In this document: piece after piece, positions 10,202-18,508 of the stretch
Position numbering within the stretch: the stretch's first letter is position 1
Layout of the letters: the number at the start of each line of letters is the position of its first letter
Made by a program: the position numbers and the translations under genes
The notes under the pieces: generated by a model
What the model was told of the DNA's origin: nothing
The model's database searches: none
The model's input: only the letters and a program-made list of their open reading frames with translations
Assembly (NCBI RefSeq): GCF_001049735.1
Contig: NZ_CVPC01000005.1
Location: forward strand, 1-64,000
Direction: 5' to 3'
DNA from: Nereida ignava
Lineage (GTDB): Bacteria; Pseudomonadota; Alphaproteobacteria; Rhodobacterales; Rhodobacteraceae
DNA length: 64,000 nucleotides

Positions 10202-11107
10202 TTAGTCTGCCTTAAGGGCCAGTGTTTTCTCACGAAGCCACGCCATAAAGCCGCGCGGGTTGGCAGACCACTTCTGAATTTCTGCCGGATCAAATGGTGC
10301 GCCCACCACAGGGCTTTGCGGTTTATTAAGCGCGTGAACCACCTCGTGGATCAACAGGCCCTGCCGCAAAGTGGGCGAGATTTTATTGGCAATTTGATAC
10401 ATCCGGCTGTTTTGCCCGGGAAAGTAAATCGGCACCACGGCGGCTTTTGAACGTTGAATCATCTTGGCCGTAAAGGGGTTCCACTCTGCCTCAACGGCGG
10501 GGCCAAAGAACGTCTGTGAACATGACACAACGCCGGACGGGAACAGCACAATCACACCACCACCAGACAAATGCGCCATCGCTTGCTTGCGCATATCAAG
10601 GCTTTTTTGCAGGCTGTCTTCCTCATGCGGAAAGGGCACGGGGATCATGAATTCTTCGATCTCATCAACGCCCGTCAACAGCGACCGCGTCAGGATTTTA
10701 TAATCTGTGCGCACGCGGCCGATCAATTCCGCCAAAATCATCCCGTCGACCAAACCGTGCGGGTGGTTGGCCACCACCACAACGGGCCCAGTGGCAGGAA
10801 TGTTGGCAATTTGCTCGGCGGGCGTTTCAAGGGTGATGCCCATGTGGCGGAGCGCTTGTTTCCAAAACGCCTGACCATAGGCTGCGCCCTCACGCTCGAA
10901 CCGGCGGATAAGATAGAGCAGTGGAATTTTGCCCGTCATCCACTCCATCACGTGGATTACGTTGGCTTTGAACGGATTGGTAAATGTGTTGGCATAAGAC
11001 AAGCGACGCTTGTCATAGGGCACCACGTCTGCGGGCGCGCCTTGGGCTGGGGGTCTTTCTTCAAGGCGATCAACCACTGAAACGATCCTTTTTGGCAGCC
11101 CCCGCAA
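10202..11107 (-). CDS. lysophospholipid acyltransferase family protein
   Basis: The 301-residue protein contains the PlsC-type acyltransferase blocks: an NHPHGLVDG catalytic segment near residue 115, then IPVPFP and a VVLFPSGV substrate-binding block. Such enzymes transfer acyl groups from acyl-CoA or acyl-ACP to lysophosphatidate or to other lipids. The exact acceptor is unknown; the HPxGxxDG form resembles the hemolysin-like/OlsA branch. It begins 3 nt after the ptsH stop, so it probably belongs to the PTS operon transcript. Confidence 0.8.
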   Translation of the reverse strand: MRGLPKRIVSVVDRLEERPPAQGAPADVVPYDKRRLSYANTFTNPFKANVIHVMEWMTGKIPLLYLIRRFEREGAAYGQAFWKQALRHMGITLETPAEQIANIPATGPVVVVANHPHGLVDGMILAELIGRVRTDYKILTRSLLTGVDEIEEFMIPVPFPHEEDSLQKSLDMRKQAMAHLSGGGVIVLFPSGVVSCSQTFFGPAVEAEWNPFTAKMIQRSKAAVVPIYFPGQNSRMYQIANKISPTLRQGLLIHEVVHALNKPQSPVVGAPFDPAEIQKWSANPRGFMAWLREKTLALKAD

Positions 11108-11110
11108 CCA

Positions 11111-11389
11111 CTAGAATTCTTCGCCGAACTTATCAGCGATCAGTGCTTCCAAGGCTTGCGCCGCCGCATCTGCATCAGCGCCCGAAATTTCAACATTGAT
11201 AAAACTTCCTTTCGATGCTGCCAACATCAAAAGCCCCATTATGCTGTCACCTGTGGCACTAAGCCCGTCTTTACTGACCTCAACGCTTGCGGAGTGTTGC
11301 TCGACCACCTCGACAAATTTCGCAGAGGCGCGGGCATGAAGGCCCTTTTGGTTAATGATCTCGAAGGTTTTGGAAATGGTTTGGGTCAT
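11111..11389 (-). CDS. ptsH: HPr phosphocarrier protein
   Basis: The 92-residue protein relays phosphate in the phosphotransferase system. The histidine active site GLHARASAKF is near residue 16, and the regulatory serine region DSIMGLLML is the target of HPr kinase. Its start overlaps the EIIA stop by 4 nt. The cluster contains HPr kinase and an EIIA but no sugar permease, so the pathway here is regulatory, as in other alphaproteobacteria. Confidence 0.95.
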   Translation of the reverse strand: MTQTISKTFEIINQKGLHARASAKFVEVVEQHSASVEVSKDGLSATGDSIMGLLMLAASKGSFINVEISGADADAAAQALEALIADKFGEEF

Positions 11390-11790
11390 AACTCGTATCC
11401 GGTTTGGCCCACGGTTCGGGCGTCCATATATTTGCGGCCAGCATCACGGGCGCCCAAAACGGCGGCCTTCAGCGGTAAGCTGCGGGTTTTCGCGAGCTTG
11501 ATCAAAAGCGGCAAATTGGCGCCATAAAGGATCATGCGGTTTGCGGGGTTGCACGCGGCCAAACTAAGGTTGGAAGGCGAGCCGCCGAACATGTCAGTGA
11601 CAACAACGACGCCGTCGCCTGTATCCACTGTGTTGGCGGCGGTGCAAATCTCGGCCTCTTTGGCGATGCGGTCGTGCTCGTAACTGATCTCAACAGTGAC
11701 AATTCCCGCTTGCTGACCGACCACATGTTCAACCGCGCGCAAATATTCGCGAGCCAATCCACCATGTGCAACGATCACAATGCCAATCAA
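11386..11790 (-). CDS. PTS EIIA component, mannose family
   Basis: The 134-residue protein has the EIIA(Man) fold with the phosphorylated histidine in IVIVAHGGLAREYL (His-9 region) and the DMFGGSPSNLS block. No EIIB or EIIC partner is nearby. In alphaproteobacteria such lone EIIA proteins act as phosphorylation-dependent regulators rather than sugar transporters. It is translationally coupled to rapZ upstream and ptsH downstream by 4-nt overlaps. Confidence 0.92.
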   Translation of the reverse strand: MIGIVIVAHGGLAREYLRAVEHVVGQQAGIVTVEISYEHDRIAKEAEICTAANTVDTGDGVVVVTDMFGGSPSNLSLAACNPANRMILYGANLPLLIKLAKTRSLPLKAAVLGARDAGRKYMDARTVGQTGYEL

Positions 11791-12716
11791 GTGGATGTTC
11801 CTTTGAGGGGCAGCGAGGCGCTGCGGTGTCGGTCTAATTCGCGATGCCTAACTGACATTTCCCAGCCTTGTTGCGCAAGGGCTTTGGCCAGCATTTGTGC
11901 AACTGTGACGGAACGGTGCTGTCCGCCCGTGCAGCCAAGCGCCACCGTAAGATGTGTCTTGCCCGACGCCTTGAACGCAGGAAACAGCGTGCGCAACATA
12001 CCAGTCAGGTGATCAAAGAACGGATCAAAAAGCGGGTCGGCCATGACGTAATCTTGCACCGGCACATCAAGGCCAGTGTTTTCACGCAAAGCGGGCTCCC
12101 AATGGGGGTTGCGCAAAAAGCGGCAATCAAACACCAGATCAACCCCTTGGGGCAGCCCACGTTTGTAGGCAAAGGATTGCACCGTGATCGCCAAATTCGC
12201 AGCACCACCTGTGGCGAAGGAACCGCCAAGCGTTGTGATCAATTCTTGGGCGGTTAACGTCGAGGTATCAAAGATATAATCAGCGCGCTCACGAATAGGG
12301 GCAAGCAACGCAACCTCGGCGCGGATACCAAGCAACGGCGCGTCTTGCGGCGCAAGCGGGTGGCGGCGACGGGTCTCAGAATACCGTTGGACCAGCACAT
12401 CTTCGCGGGCATCCAGATAGACCACCTCGCATTGAACCCGCTTCATCAGCGCAAAAACCGCATCAACGGAAAAGTCACGGTTGCGCACATCAAGACCCAA
12501 AGCCATGCGACGCGACACAGGCGGTCCATCCAAAAGGCGCGGGATCAACGACAGCGGCATGTTGTCGATTGCCTCAAAACCTAAATCTTCCAATGCCGCG
12601 ATTGCGGTCGCGCGCCCCGCTCCTGAAGGCCCCATCACCAAGACTACCGGCACGGTGTCATCAGCATTTTCCGCAATTGGCGTTTGGGTAGGCGTTGCAC
12701 TTGGCTCAGACATCAT
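11787..12716 (-). CDS. rapZ: RapZ family nucleotide-binding protein / RNase adapter
   Basis: The protein (about 309 residues) belongs to the RapZ/YvcJ family. Conserved blocks are EDLGFEAIDNMPL, a SFAYKRGLPQGVDLVFDCRFLRNP block and the C-terminal GCTGGQHRS block. The Walker A loop reads GPSGAGRA: the usual lysine is arginine and the following Ser/Thr is alanine. The start is placed at one of two adjacent ATG codons overlapping the hprK stop; a longer frame to 12788 would run far into hprK. In enterobacteria RapZ guides RNase E to a small RNA. Its role here, between HPr kinase and EIIA, is not established. Confidence 0.88.
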   Translation of the reverse strand: MMSEPSATPTQTPIAENADDTVPVVLVMGPSGAGRATAIAALEDLGFEAIDNMPLSLIPRLLDGPPVSRRMALGLDVRNRDFSVDAVFALMKRVQCEVVYLDAREDVLVQRYSETRRRHPLAPQDAPLLGIRAEVALLAPIRERADYIFDTSTLTAQELITTLGGSFATGGAANLAITVQSFAYKRGLPQGVDLVFDCRFLRNPHWEPALRENTGLDVPVQDYVMADPLFDPFFDHLTGMLRTLFPAFKASGKTHLTVALGCTGGQHRSVTVAQMLAKALAQQGWEMSVRHRELDRHRSASLPLKGTST

Positions 12717-13143
12717 CGGCAATCCCGCATTTGAGAAATTGCAGATAGGCCGCCGGTGCATAATTCGCGACCACCGCAGGAAGGGCACGGCACTTTAGCC
12801 CCAAAAATTCGGTATAGCTTGGTGCGGGCAACCGCGTGGGCGCTTTAGCATCTGGTGGTGGTGCCTGATCCAGATCGACCACGGCCATGACCTGCGCTTG
12901 CGCCACAGGATTTGCGCGCAACACACCGATACCGCGCGCCTCAATCAGGCCAGAAATATTAGGGGCCGCAGTGGCCATCAGGGCGCCATCAACATTGTGC
13001 AAGGCCGTTTGATCATCAGCCACCAATTGGGCCCCAAGCGCCATCATTCGCAGCCCAAGGGCCGACTTACCACGCCCCGCGGCACCCATAATCATGAGCG
13101 CGCGTCCATCAACAGCAACAGTGGTGGCGTGGATAAGGTCCAT
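12706..13143 (-). CDS. hprK: HPr kinase/phosphorylase, short alphaproteobacterial form
   Basis: The product of about 145 residues corresponds to the C-terminal catalytic domain of HPr kinase. It has a Walker A loop GAAGRGKSALGLR, the VADDQT segment and the GLIEARGIGVL signature. The N-terminal domain of Gram-positive HprK is absent, which is normal in this group. The start at MDLIHATTVAV is preferred on similarity to family starts, since neither this codon nor the one at 13164 has a strong ribosome site. It lies between chvG and rapZ in the operon. Confidence 0.88.
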   Translation of the reverse strand: MDLIHATTVAVDGRALMIMGAAGRGKSALGLRMMALGAQLVADDQTALHNVDGALMATAAPNISGLIEARGIGVLRANPVAQAQVMAVVDLDQAPPPDAKAPTRLPAPSYTEFLGLKCRALPAVVANYAPAAYLQFLKCGIADDV

Positions 13144-13191
13144 ACCCAGCCCATAGCACGCCATCTGTTCAAATTGAAGAAAAACGCGCGG

Positions 13192-14907
13192 CTAAATCGG
13201 CAAGCCCACCACAAAGCGCGCACCAAGAGGATCAGAGGTGACATCCGCATCAGTCGGGCGGATATTTTCGGCCCAGATGACACCGCCGTGGGCCTCAACG
13301 ATTTGCTTGGAGATTGCCAAGCCCAGACCCGAGTTATTGCCAAACTGCTGTTCGGGGCGTTCAGAATAAAAGCGTTTAAACACTTTGCTCAGCGCCTGAT
13401 CGGGAATGCCGGGGCCTGTGTCTTCGACAACAATCAACACGCGATTATCACGGCGGCGGACCCAAACGCGGATAGCATCGCCCTCCTCACAAAAGGACAC
13501 GGCGTTGGTGATAAGATTGACGAAAACCTGCGCCAAGCGCCCCTCAAGACCGTCGATCATGATGGGTCCCGGTGGCAGGTCCGAGACCAACTCCACCCCT
13601 TTGTCAGACGCGCTTTGGCCCAGATAATCAGACAGGTTCGAAAGCATGTTCAAAAGATCGAACGGCTCTTCTGTTTCTTTGACCAACTCACTGTCCAAGC
13701 GGGATGCGTTGGAAATGTCACTGACCAGCCGATCAAGGCGCTGCACGTCATGTTCGATCACCTCAAGCAGGCGCTCGCGTTGATCATCGCGCTTGGCCAC
13801 GCGCATTGTGCCCACGGCAGAGCGCAAAGAGGCCAGCGGATTTTTGATTTCATGGGCAACATCAGCGGCGAACTGTTCATTCGCCTCAATCCGGTCATAA
13901 AGCGCGCCGACCATGCCGCGCAGCGCGCCAGACAAACGGCCAATCTCATCCGGGCGGGCGGTTAAATCGGGGATGCGCACCCGCGACGGGGCACGTTTGG
14001 ACGAACTTTTGTCGCGCCCAATTTCAGCAGCTGCCGCCAGATCAGACAGCGGATTCGCGATGGCCGACGCCAACACAAAACTAAGACCGACACTGACAAA
14101 AATGGCGATCAAAAACATCTGCAACAGATTTTCACGCTCGCTTTTTACAAGCTGGTCAATCTCGCCCGCCGCACTTGCCATGCCAATGGCGCCGATGACC
14201 GCGCCGTTTTGCAGGATCGGCGTGGCGACGGTGAAAATGGTTTGCCCGCTTGCATCAATGGCGGGCACGACCACGGTTTGCCCCGCAAGCGTTTGGCCCA
14301 ACAATTGCCGCACAAGGTCTTGGGAGGTCACCGTATCCGCACCAGCAGGCGCGCCGCCGATCACCCGCGCGATACCGCGCCATGCGCCCGCCAGCATATC
14401 CGTGATGAACGTCCCGCCGTCTGCAGGGTTGCCAAGAGCCGCGCTGTTGCCGCGTTCCGCGCCCAGCGACTGCGCCACAAGAACCGCTGATGGGTCAAAA
14501 ACGAAAACATCCGACTGGCCGCGCAGATCAAGCTCGGCCAATGTTTTGGGCGCGTTGACACCGTCAGCAGTTGCCAAGTTTACAGGCGTACCTGCGGGCA
14601 CCTGTGCCTCAAACACGTCTGCGATCAACTCAACTTCTGTCAACAAAGAGGCAGCGCGTTGAAAGGCCAAGCTGTCACGCGAGGTATTGAGGTAAAGCAG
14701 CCCCGCCACCAAAATCATCAGGCCCAACAAGTTGAAAGTGATGATTTTGCGCACCAAAGGCGAGCTGGTCAGCGCAGACAAACCCCGCCTGTCACGGCGC
14801 GCGCGCAGCTCCGTGTCGACCCCCTCTTTGGGGGCCACGAAGTCTTCACCCAAGGCGATGCTGGCCTCGCGCACTGACTTCAAGGAATGAATGTCAACGT
14901 TGCTCAA
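13192..14907 (-). CDS. chvG: ChvG, membrane sensor histidine kinase
   Basis: The 571-residue kinase has a first membrane helix at about residues 53-74, a periplasmic sensor region of roughly 200 residues, a second helix (FLIAIFVSVGLSFVLAS), a HAMP linker, the phosphoacceptor block ADVAHEIKNPL and a C-terminal ATPase domain with VEDTGPGIP and NNSGLGLAISKQ. It pairs with ChvI, which in rhizobia responds to acidity and envelope conditions. The start is a TTG (14905-14907) 10 nt after the chvI stop; there is no ATG in that gap and longer frames run into chvI. Confidence 0.92.
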   Translation of the reverse strand: MSNVDIHSLKSVREASIALGEDFVAPKEGVDTELRARRDRRGLSALTSSPLVRKIITFNLLGLMILVAGLLYLNTSRDSLAFQRAASLLTEVELIADVFEAQVPAGTPVNLATADGVNAPKTLAELDLRGQSDVFVFDPSAVLVAQSLGAERGNSAALGNPADGGTFITDMLAGAWRGIARVIGGAPAGADTVTSQDLVRQLLGQTLAGQTVVVPAIDASGQTIFTVATPILQNGAVIGAIGMASAAGEIDQLVKSERENLLQMFLIAIFVSVGLSFVLASAIANPLSDLAAAAEIGRDKSSSKRAPSRVRIPDLTARPDEIGRLSGALRGMVGALYDRIEANEQFAADVAHEIKNPLASLRSAVGTMRVAKRDDQRERLLEVIEHDVQRLDRLVSDISNASRLDSELVKETEEPFDLLNMLSNLSDYLGQSASDKGVELVSDLPPGPIMIDGLEGRLAQVFVNLITNAVSFCEEGDAIRVWVRRRDNRVLIVVEDTGPGIPDQALSKVFKRFYSERPEQQFGNNSGLGLAISKQIVEAHGGVIWAENIRPTDADVTSDPLGARFVVGLPI

Positions 14908-14917
14908 CGCGGGCGCT

Positions 14918-15619
14918 CTATTCTTCGTTGTAGCGGTAACCGATGCCGTAAAGCGTCTCGATCGCGGCGAAATCACTGTCGGCGGTACGCATCTTTTTGC
15001 GCAGGCGTTTGATGTGACTGTCGATGGTGCGGTCGTCCACGTAGACTTGCTCGTCGTAGGCTACGTCCATCAACTGATCGCGCGATTTCACAAACCCGGG
15101 GCGTTGCGCCAAGGCTTGCAGCAACAAAAACTCGGTCACAGTGAGCGAGACATCATTGCCCTTCCATGAGACCGCATGGCGCAGCGGGTCCATGCTCAAC
15201 TCACCGCGAACCATGATTTTGGTTTCTTCGGTTTCGGCAATCTCAATCCCGTCAAGCGCATCCTGCCGGCGCAATAGGGCGCGAATACGCTCTACCAAAA
15301 GGCGCTGACTGAAGGGCTTTTTGACGTAATCATCTGCCCCCATCCGCAGGCCCAGAACCTCGTCAATCTCGTCGTCCTTGGACGTCAGGAAAATGACGGG
15401 CATCGCGCTTTTTTGGCGCAAGCGCTGCAACAAATCCATCCCGTCCATGCGCGGCATTTTAATGTCGAGCACAGCCATATCAGGCATCTGTTTGTTGAAC
15501 GCATCTAGGGCGGCTTGCCCGTCGTTATATGTTTGAACGTCAAAGCCTTCAGCTTCGAGCGTCATGGAGACAGACGTCAGAATATTCCGATCGTCGTCGA
15601 CCAAAGCGATCTTGGACAT
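14918..15619 (-). CDS. chvI: ChvI, OmpR-family response regulator
   Basis: The 233-residue regulator has an N-terminal receiver domain (acidic pocket LVDDD, phosphoacceptor Asp in [12 protein letters not shown], Lys in YVKKPF) and a C-terminal winged-helix DNA-binding domain ([10 protein letters not shown]). The start at [10 protein letters not shown] is chosen because GAGGATGAG precedes it. It is the first gene of the operon chvI-chvG-hprK-rapZ-EIIA-ptsH and is divergent from pckA, a conserved alphaproteobacterial arrangement. Confidence 0.95.
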   Translation of the reverse strand: MSKIALVDDDRNILTSVSMTLEAEGFDVQTYNDGQAALDAFNKQMPDMAVLDIKMPRMDGMDLLQRLRQKSAMPVIFLTSKDDEIDEVLGLRMGADDYVKKPFSQRLLVERIRALLRRQDALDGIEIAETEETKIMVRGELSMDPLRHAVSWKGNDVSLTVTEFLLLQALAQRPGFVKSRDQLMDVAYDEQVYVDDRTIDSHIKRLRKKMRTADSDFAAIETLYGIGYRYNEE

Positions 15620-15783
15620 ACTACTCATCCTCAATTTTAATCGTTATTGCCTACTTTTTATAGGCAACATCACCGTTTTTGCCCTGCGAATCAACTGATA
15701 TCTCGCAAACGGGGCTGACAGGTGCGGGCTGAGTAAGCGCATCACTTCCTTAAATGATGATAAACGTCGCAGATGAGAAACAG

Positions 15784-15817
15784 TGTTTGCGCTAAACCCA
15801 AATTGGTGGCGCTAACA
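15784..15817. promoter_or_regulatory. pair of LacI-type operator-like sites upstream of pckA
   Basis: TGTTTGCGCTAAAC (15784-15797) and TGGTGGCGCTAACA (15804-15817) share the core GCGCTAA and lie 20 bp apart centre to centre. They resemble the symmetric TGTTAGCGCTAACA-type operator that I recall for CceR, a LacI/GalR-type regulator of gluconeogenic genes in Rhodobacter. The regulator gene is not in this window. The sites are about 90-125 bp before the pckA ATG. Confidence 0.5.
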
Positions 15818-15907
15818 GGGCAAATGCGTCCTGTTCAACTCTGGAAACGTCATGTTAAGCGCCTTGTATCCCGCGCAAATACCAGCGCCAACTCTTGGAG
15901 ACTTCAA

Positions 15908-17506
15908 ATGACACTTGGACGGGTCAACCCAAACCACACCCTCGACGCACAAGGCATCACGGGGCTTGGGCAAGTCTATTACAATTTGTTGGAACCAGCG
16001 TTAATCGAAACAGCCCTCAAGAATAACGAGGGTACTTTGGGCAAAGGTGGCGCCTTTTTGGTAAGCACCGGCAAGTTCACGGGCCGGTCGCCCAAGGACA
16101 AGCACGTTGTGCGCACAGCCTCTGTTGCCGATAGTATTTGGTGGGAGAATAACGCCGAAATGTCCGAAGCGGGCTTTGACGCGCTTTATGACGATATGCT
16201 GGCCCACATGAAGGGCCGCGATTACCACGTGCAAGATTTGTTTGGCGGATCGGATCCCGCACAGCGCCTTGATGTGCGCATGGTGACCGAGCTTGCATGG
16301 CACGGGTTGTTCATCCGCCACATGCTGCGCCGCCCCGAGCGCGCCGAGTTGGACAGCTTTGTGCCCGACTTCACCGTAATCAACTGCCCCTCATTCAAAG
16401 CGGACCCGGCCAAGCACGATTGCCGCAGTGAGACCGTGATTGCGATGAACTTCGACCGTAAAATCATCTTGATTGGCGGCACGGAATACGCGGGCGAGAA
16501 CAAAAAATCTGTGTTCACATTGCTGAACTACTTGCTGCCCGAAAAAGGAATTATGCCGATGCACTGCTCGGCCAACCACGCCAAAGGCAACCCTGTCGAT
16601 ACGGCCGTGTTCTTTGGCTTGTCAGGCACAGGCAAGACCACATTGTCTGCCGATCCCAACCGCGTGTTGATCGGCGATGATGAGCATGGCTGGTCCGACC
16701 GCGGTACGTTCAACTTTGAGGGCGGCTGCTACGCCAAGACCATTAATTTGTCCGCCGAAGCAGAGCCAGAGATTTACGCGACCACATCTAAGTTTGGCAC
16801 AGTCATCGAGAACATGGTGTTTGATCCCGAAACCAAAGAACTGGATTTCGACGATGACAGCCTGACGGCCAACATGCGCTGCGCGTACCCGCTTGAGTAT
16901 ATCTCGAACGCGTCCGAAACGGCCCTTGGTGGACACCCAAAAAACATCATTATGCTGACCTGTGACGCCTTTGGTGTGCTGCCTCCGATTGCGCGCCTGA
17001 CACCGGCCCAAGCGATGTACCACTTCTTGTCCGGCTTCACGTCAAAAGTAGCCGGCACAGAGCGCGGCGTGACCGAGCCCGAGCCCACGTTCTCAACGTG
17101 CTTTGGCGCACCCTTCATGCCCCGCCGCCCAGAAGCCTACGGCAATTTGCTGCGCGAAAAGATTGCAAGCCACGGCGCGACGTGCTGGCTGGTAAACACC
17201 GGCTGGACCGGTGGCGCATATGGCACAGGGTCGCGGATGCCCATCAAAGCAACCCGCGCACTGTTGACTGCAGCGCTTGATGGCTCACTCAACGAAGGGA
17301 CTTTCCGCAAGGATCCGAACTTTGGCTTTGACGTGCCCGTTACTGTGGCTGGCGTGGACGCGGGCCTGTTGGATCCGCGCAGCACATGGGCCGACAAAGC
17401 CGCCTATGACGCGCAAGCGCAAAAACTGGTGGATATGTTTGCCGCCAACTTTGAGCAGTACGTGCCGTTCATTGATGAAGACGTAAAAGCAGCCGCAATC
17501 GGCTAA
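15908..17506 (+). CDS. pckA: phosphoenolpyruvate carboxykinase (ATP)
   Basis: It converts oxaloacetate and ATP to phosphoenolpyruvate, the first committed step of gluconeogenesis. The 532-residue protein has the P-loop [11 protein letters not shown] near residue 240, the metal/oxaloacetate motif [11 protein letters not shown] and the RSPKDKHVV segment, all typical of ATP-type PckA. The start [11 protein letters not shown] fits known family starts and has TTGGAGA upstream; 45 in-frame codons further upstream look untranslated. It is divergent from chvI, whose product regulates pckA in other alphaproteobacteria. Confidence 0.97.
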   Translation: MTLGRVNPNHTLDAQGITGLGQVYYNLLEPALIETALKNNEGTLGKGGAFLVSTGKFTGRSPKDKHVVRTASVADSIWWENNAEMSEAGFDALYDDMLAHMKGRDYHVQDLFGGSDPAQRLDVRMVTELAWHGLFIRHMLRRPERAELDSFVPDFTVINCPSFKADPAKHDCRSETVIAMNFDRKIILIGGTEYAGENKKSVFTLLNYLLPEKGIMPMHCSANHAKGNPVDTAVFFGLSGTGKTTLSADPNRVLIGDDEHGWSDRGTFNFEGGCYAKTINLSAEAEPEIYATTSKFGTVIENMVFDPETKELDFDDDSLTANMRCAYPLEYISNASETALGGHPKNIIMLTCDAFGVLPPIARLTPAQAMYHFLSGFTSKVAGTERGVTEPEPTFSTCFGAPFMPRRPEAYGNLLREKIASHGATCWLVNTGWTGGAYGTGSRMPIKATRALLTAALDGSLNEGTFRKDPNFGFDVPVTVAGVDAGLLDPRSTWADKAAYDAQAQKLVDMFAANFEQYVPFIDEDVKAAAIG

Positions 17507-17519
17507 CTCATAGTGCTGT

Positions 17520-17544
17520 GGCCCTGCCCCAAGCGGGCGGGGCC
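17520..17544. terminator. bidirectional terminator-like hairpin between pckA and the TSUP gene
   Basis: GGCCCTGCCC and GGGCGGGGCC form a 10-bp GC-rich stem (one T-G wobble) with a 5-nt loop. There is no clear T tract on either side. Its place between two convergent genes suggests a shared transcription end. Confidence 0.55.
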
Positions 17545-17558
17545 GCATGCAATCAGGG

Positions 17559-18326
17559 CTAACCCAGAACCCCGCGACGGATCAGGTTAAGCCCCGCCAC
17601 AATCAAAACAATCAGGGTAATTTTGCGGAACTTGGCTTGATCCAGTTTTGATTGCACCGCCATGCCCGACAGCAAGCCAATGCCCGCAGGCACCAACATC
17701 AGTGCCGAAAGCGACCATGTTTGCGCATTGAAGATGCCGGACTTCAGGTGGGCCGATAAAAGCACCACAGAACCCGCGCCGTAAATCACGCCCTGCACGC
17801 GCAAGTTCTCACGCTTGGCGATATCGAGTGCGGTCAGATAAAGTACCGTAGGCGGCCCCCATGTGCCCGATAGCCCCCCAAGCGAGCCTGCAAAAAGCGC
17901 TACGCCAATCTCAACCGGGCGGCGGTTGCCCGGGTTGATGGACGGGCGCCAGCCGATCAGTTGCAACGTGGCAAAGAACGTCACAGGGATGCCCAAAATC
18001 AGATAAAGCACCCACCGTTCAAGCGATGTCACAAGCTGTGCAGTCACAAGGATCATCGACAAACAGATCAACAAATAAAGCCGGTGCTTCTTGGCCGATT
18101 CGTAGGCCGCGCGAATACCAGTGCGGAAAGCCTGCAACAAATTGGAGGCAACCGTTGGCAGGATCAGCGTGGCAATTGCCAATTCGGGCGACAACAGCGT
18201 GCCAAGGCCCGAAACCATAATCATCGGCATCGCAAACCCCACGGCACCTTTGACAAATCCCGCAAGCAGGCCGATCATCACAAAAGCGAAGATAATAAGC
18301 GCGGGTTGTTCAAATAGAATTGTCAT
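17559..18326 (-). CDS. TSUP-family membrane transporter (TauE/SafE-like)
   Basis: The 255-residue protein has about eight hydrophobic helices and the family's repeated glycine-rich blocks, GLLAGFVKGAVGFAMP near the N-terminus and FAGSLGGLSGTWGPP in the second half. Members export sulfite, sulfoacetate or other organosulfur anions. The substrate cannot be deduced here, since neither neighbour is a sulfur gene. The start at MTILFEQPAL is chosen because the preceding in-frame codons lack a ribosome site. Confidence 0.85.
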   Translation of the reverse strand: MTILFEQPALIIFAFVMIGLLAGFVKGAVGFAMPMIMVSGLGTLLSPELAIATLILPTVASNLLQAFRTGIRAAYESAKKHRLYLLICLSMILVTAQLVTSLERWVLYLILGIPVTFFATLQLIGWRPSINPGNRRPVEIGVALFAGSLGGLSGTWGPPTVLYLTALDIAKRENLRVQGVIYGAGSVVLLSAHLKSGIFNAQTWSLSALMLVPAGIGLLSGMAVQSKLDQAKFRKITLIVLIVAGLNLIRRGVLG

Positions 18327-18508
18327 AGGGGCAGCTTTATCGGATTGCGCGGCAAACAACAGCAGGCAAATTCACTGCCAACACTGCCCTGTAAGGCGCC
18401 AATCCACCGCGACACATTTGTGCGCAAGGTGTAATTTTTGCGAATTATTATTGCGCTGCGAGTGCAAAGTGCGTATGCAGAAACTCAGTTTTGAAAAGGA
18501 TGCTTCTC

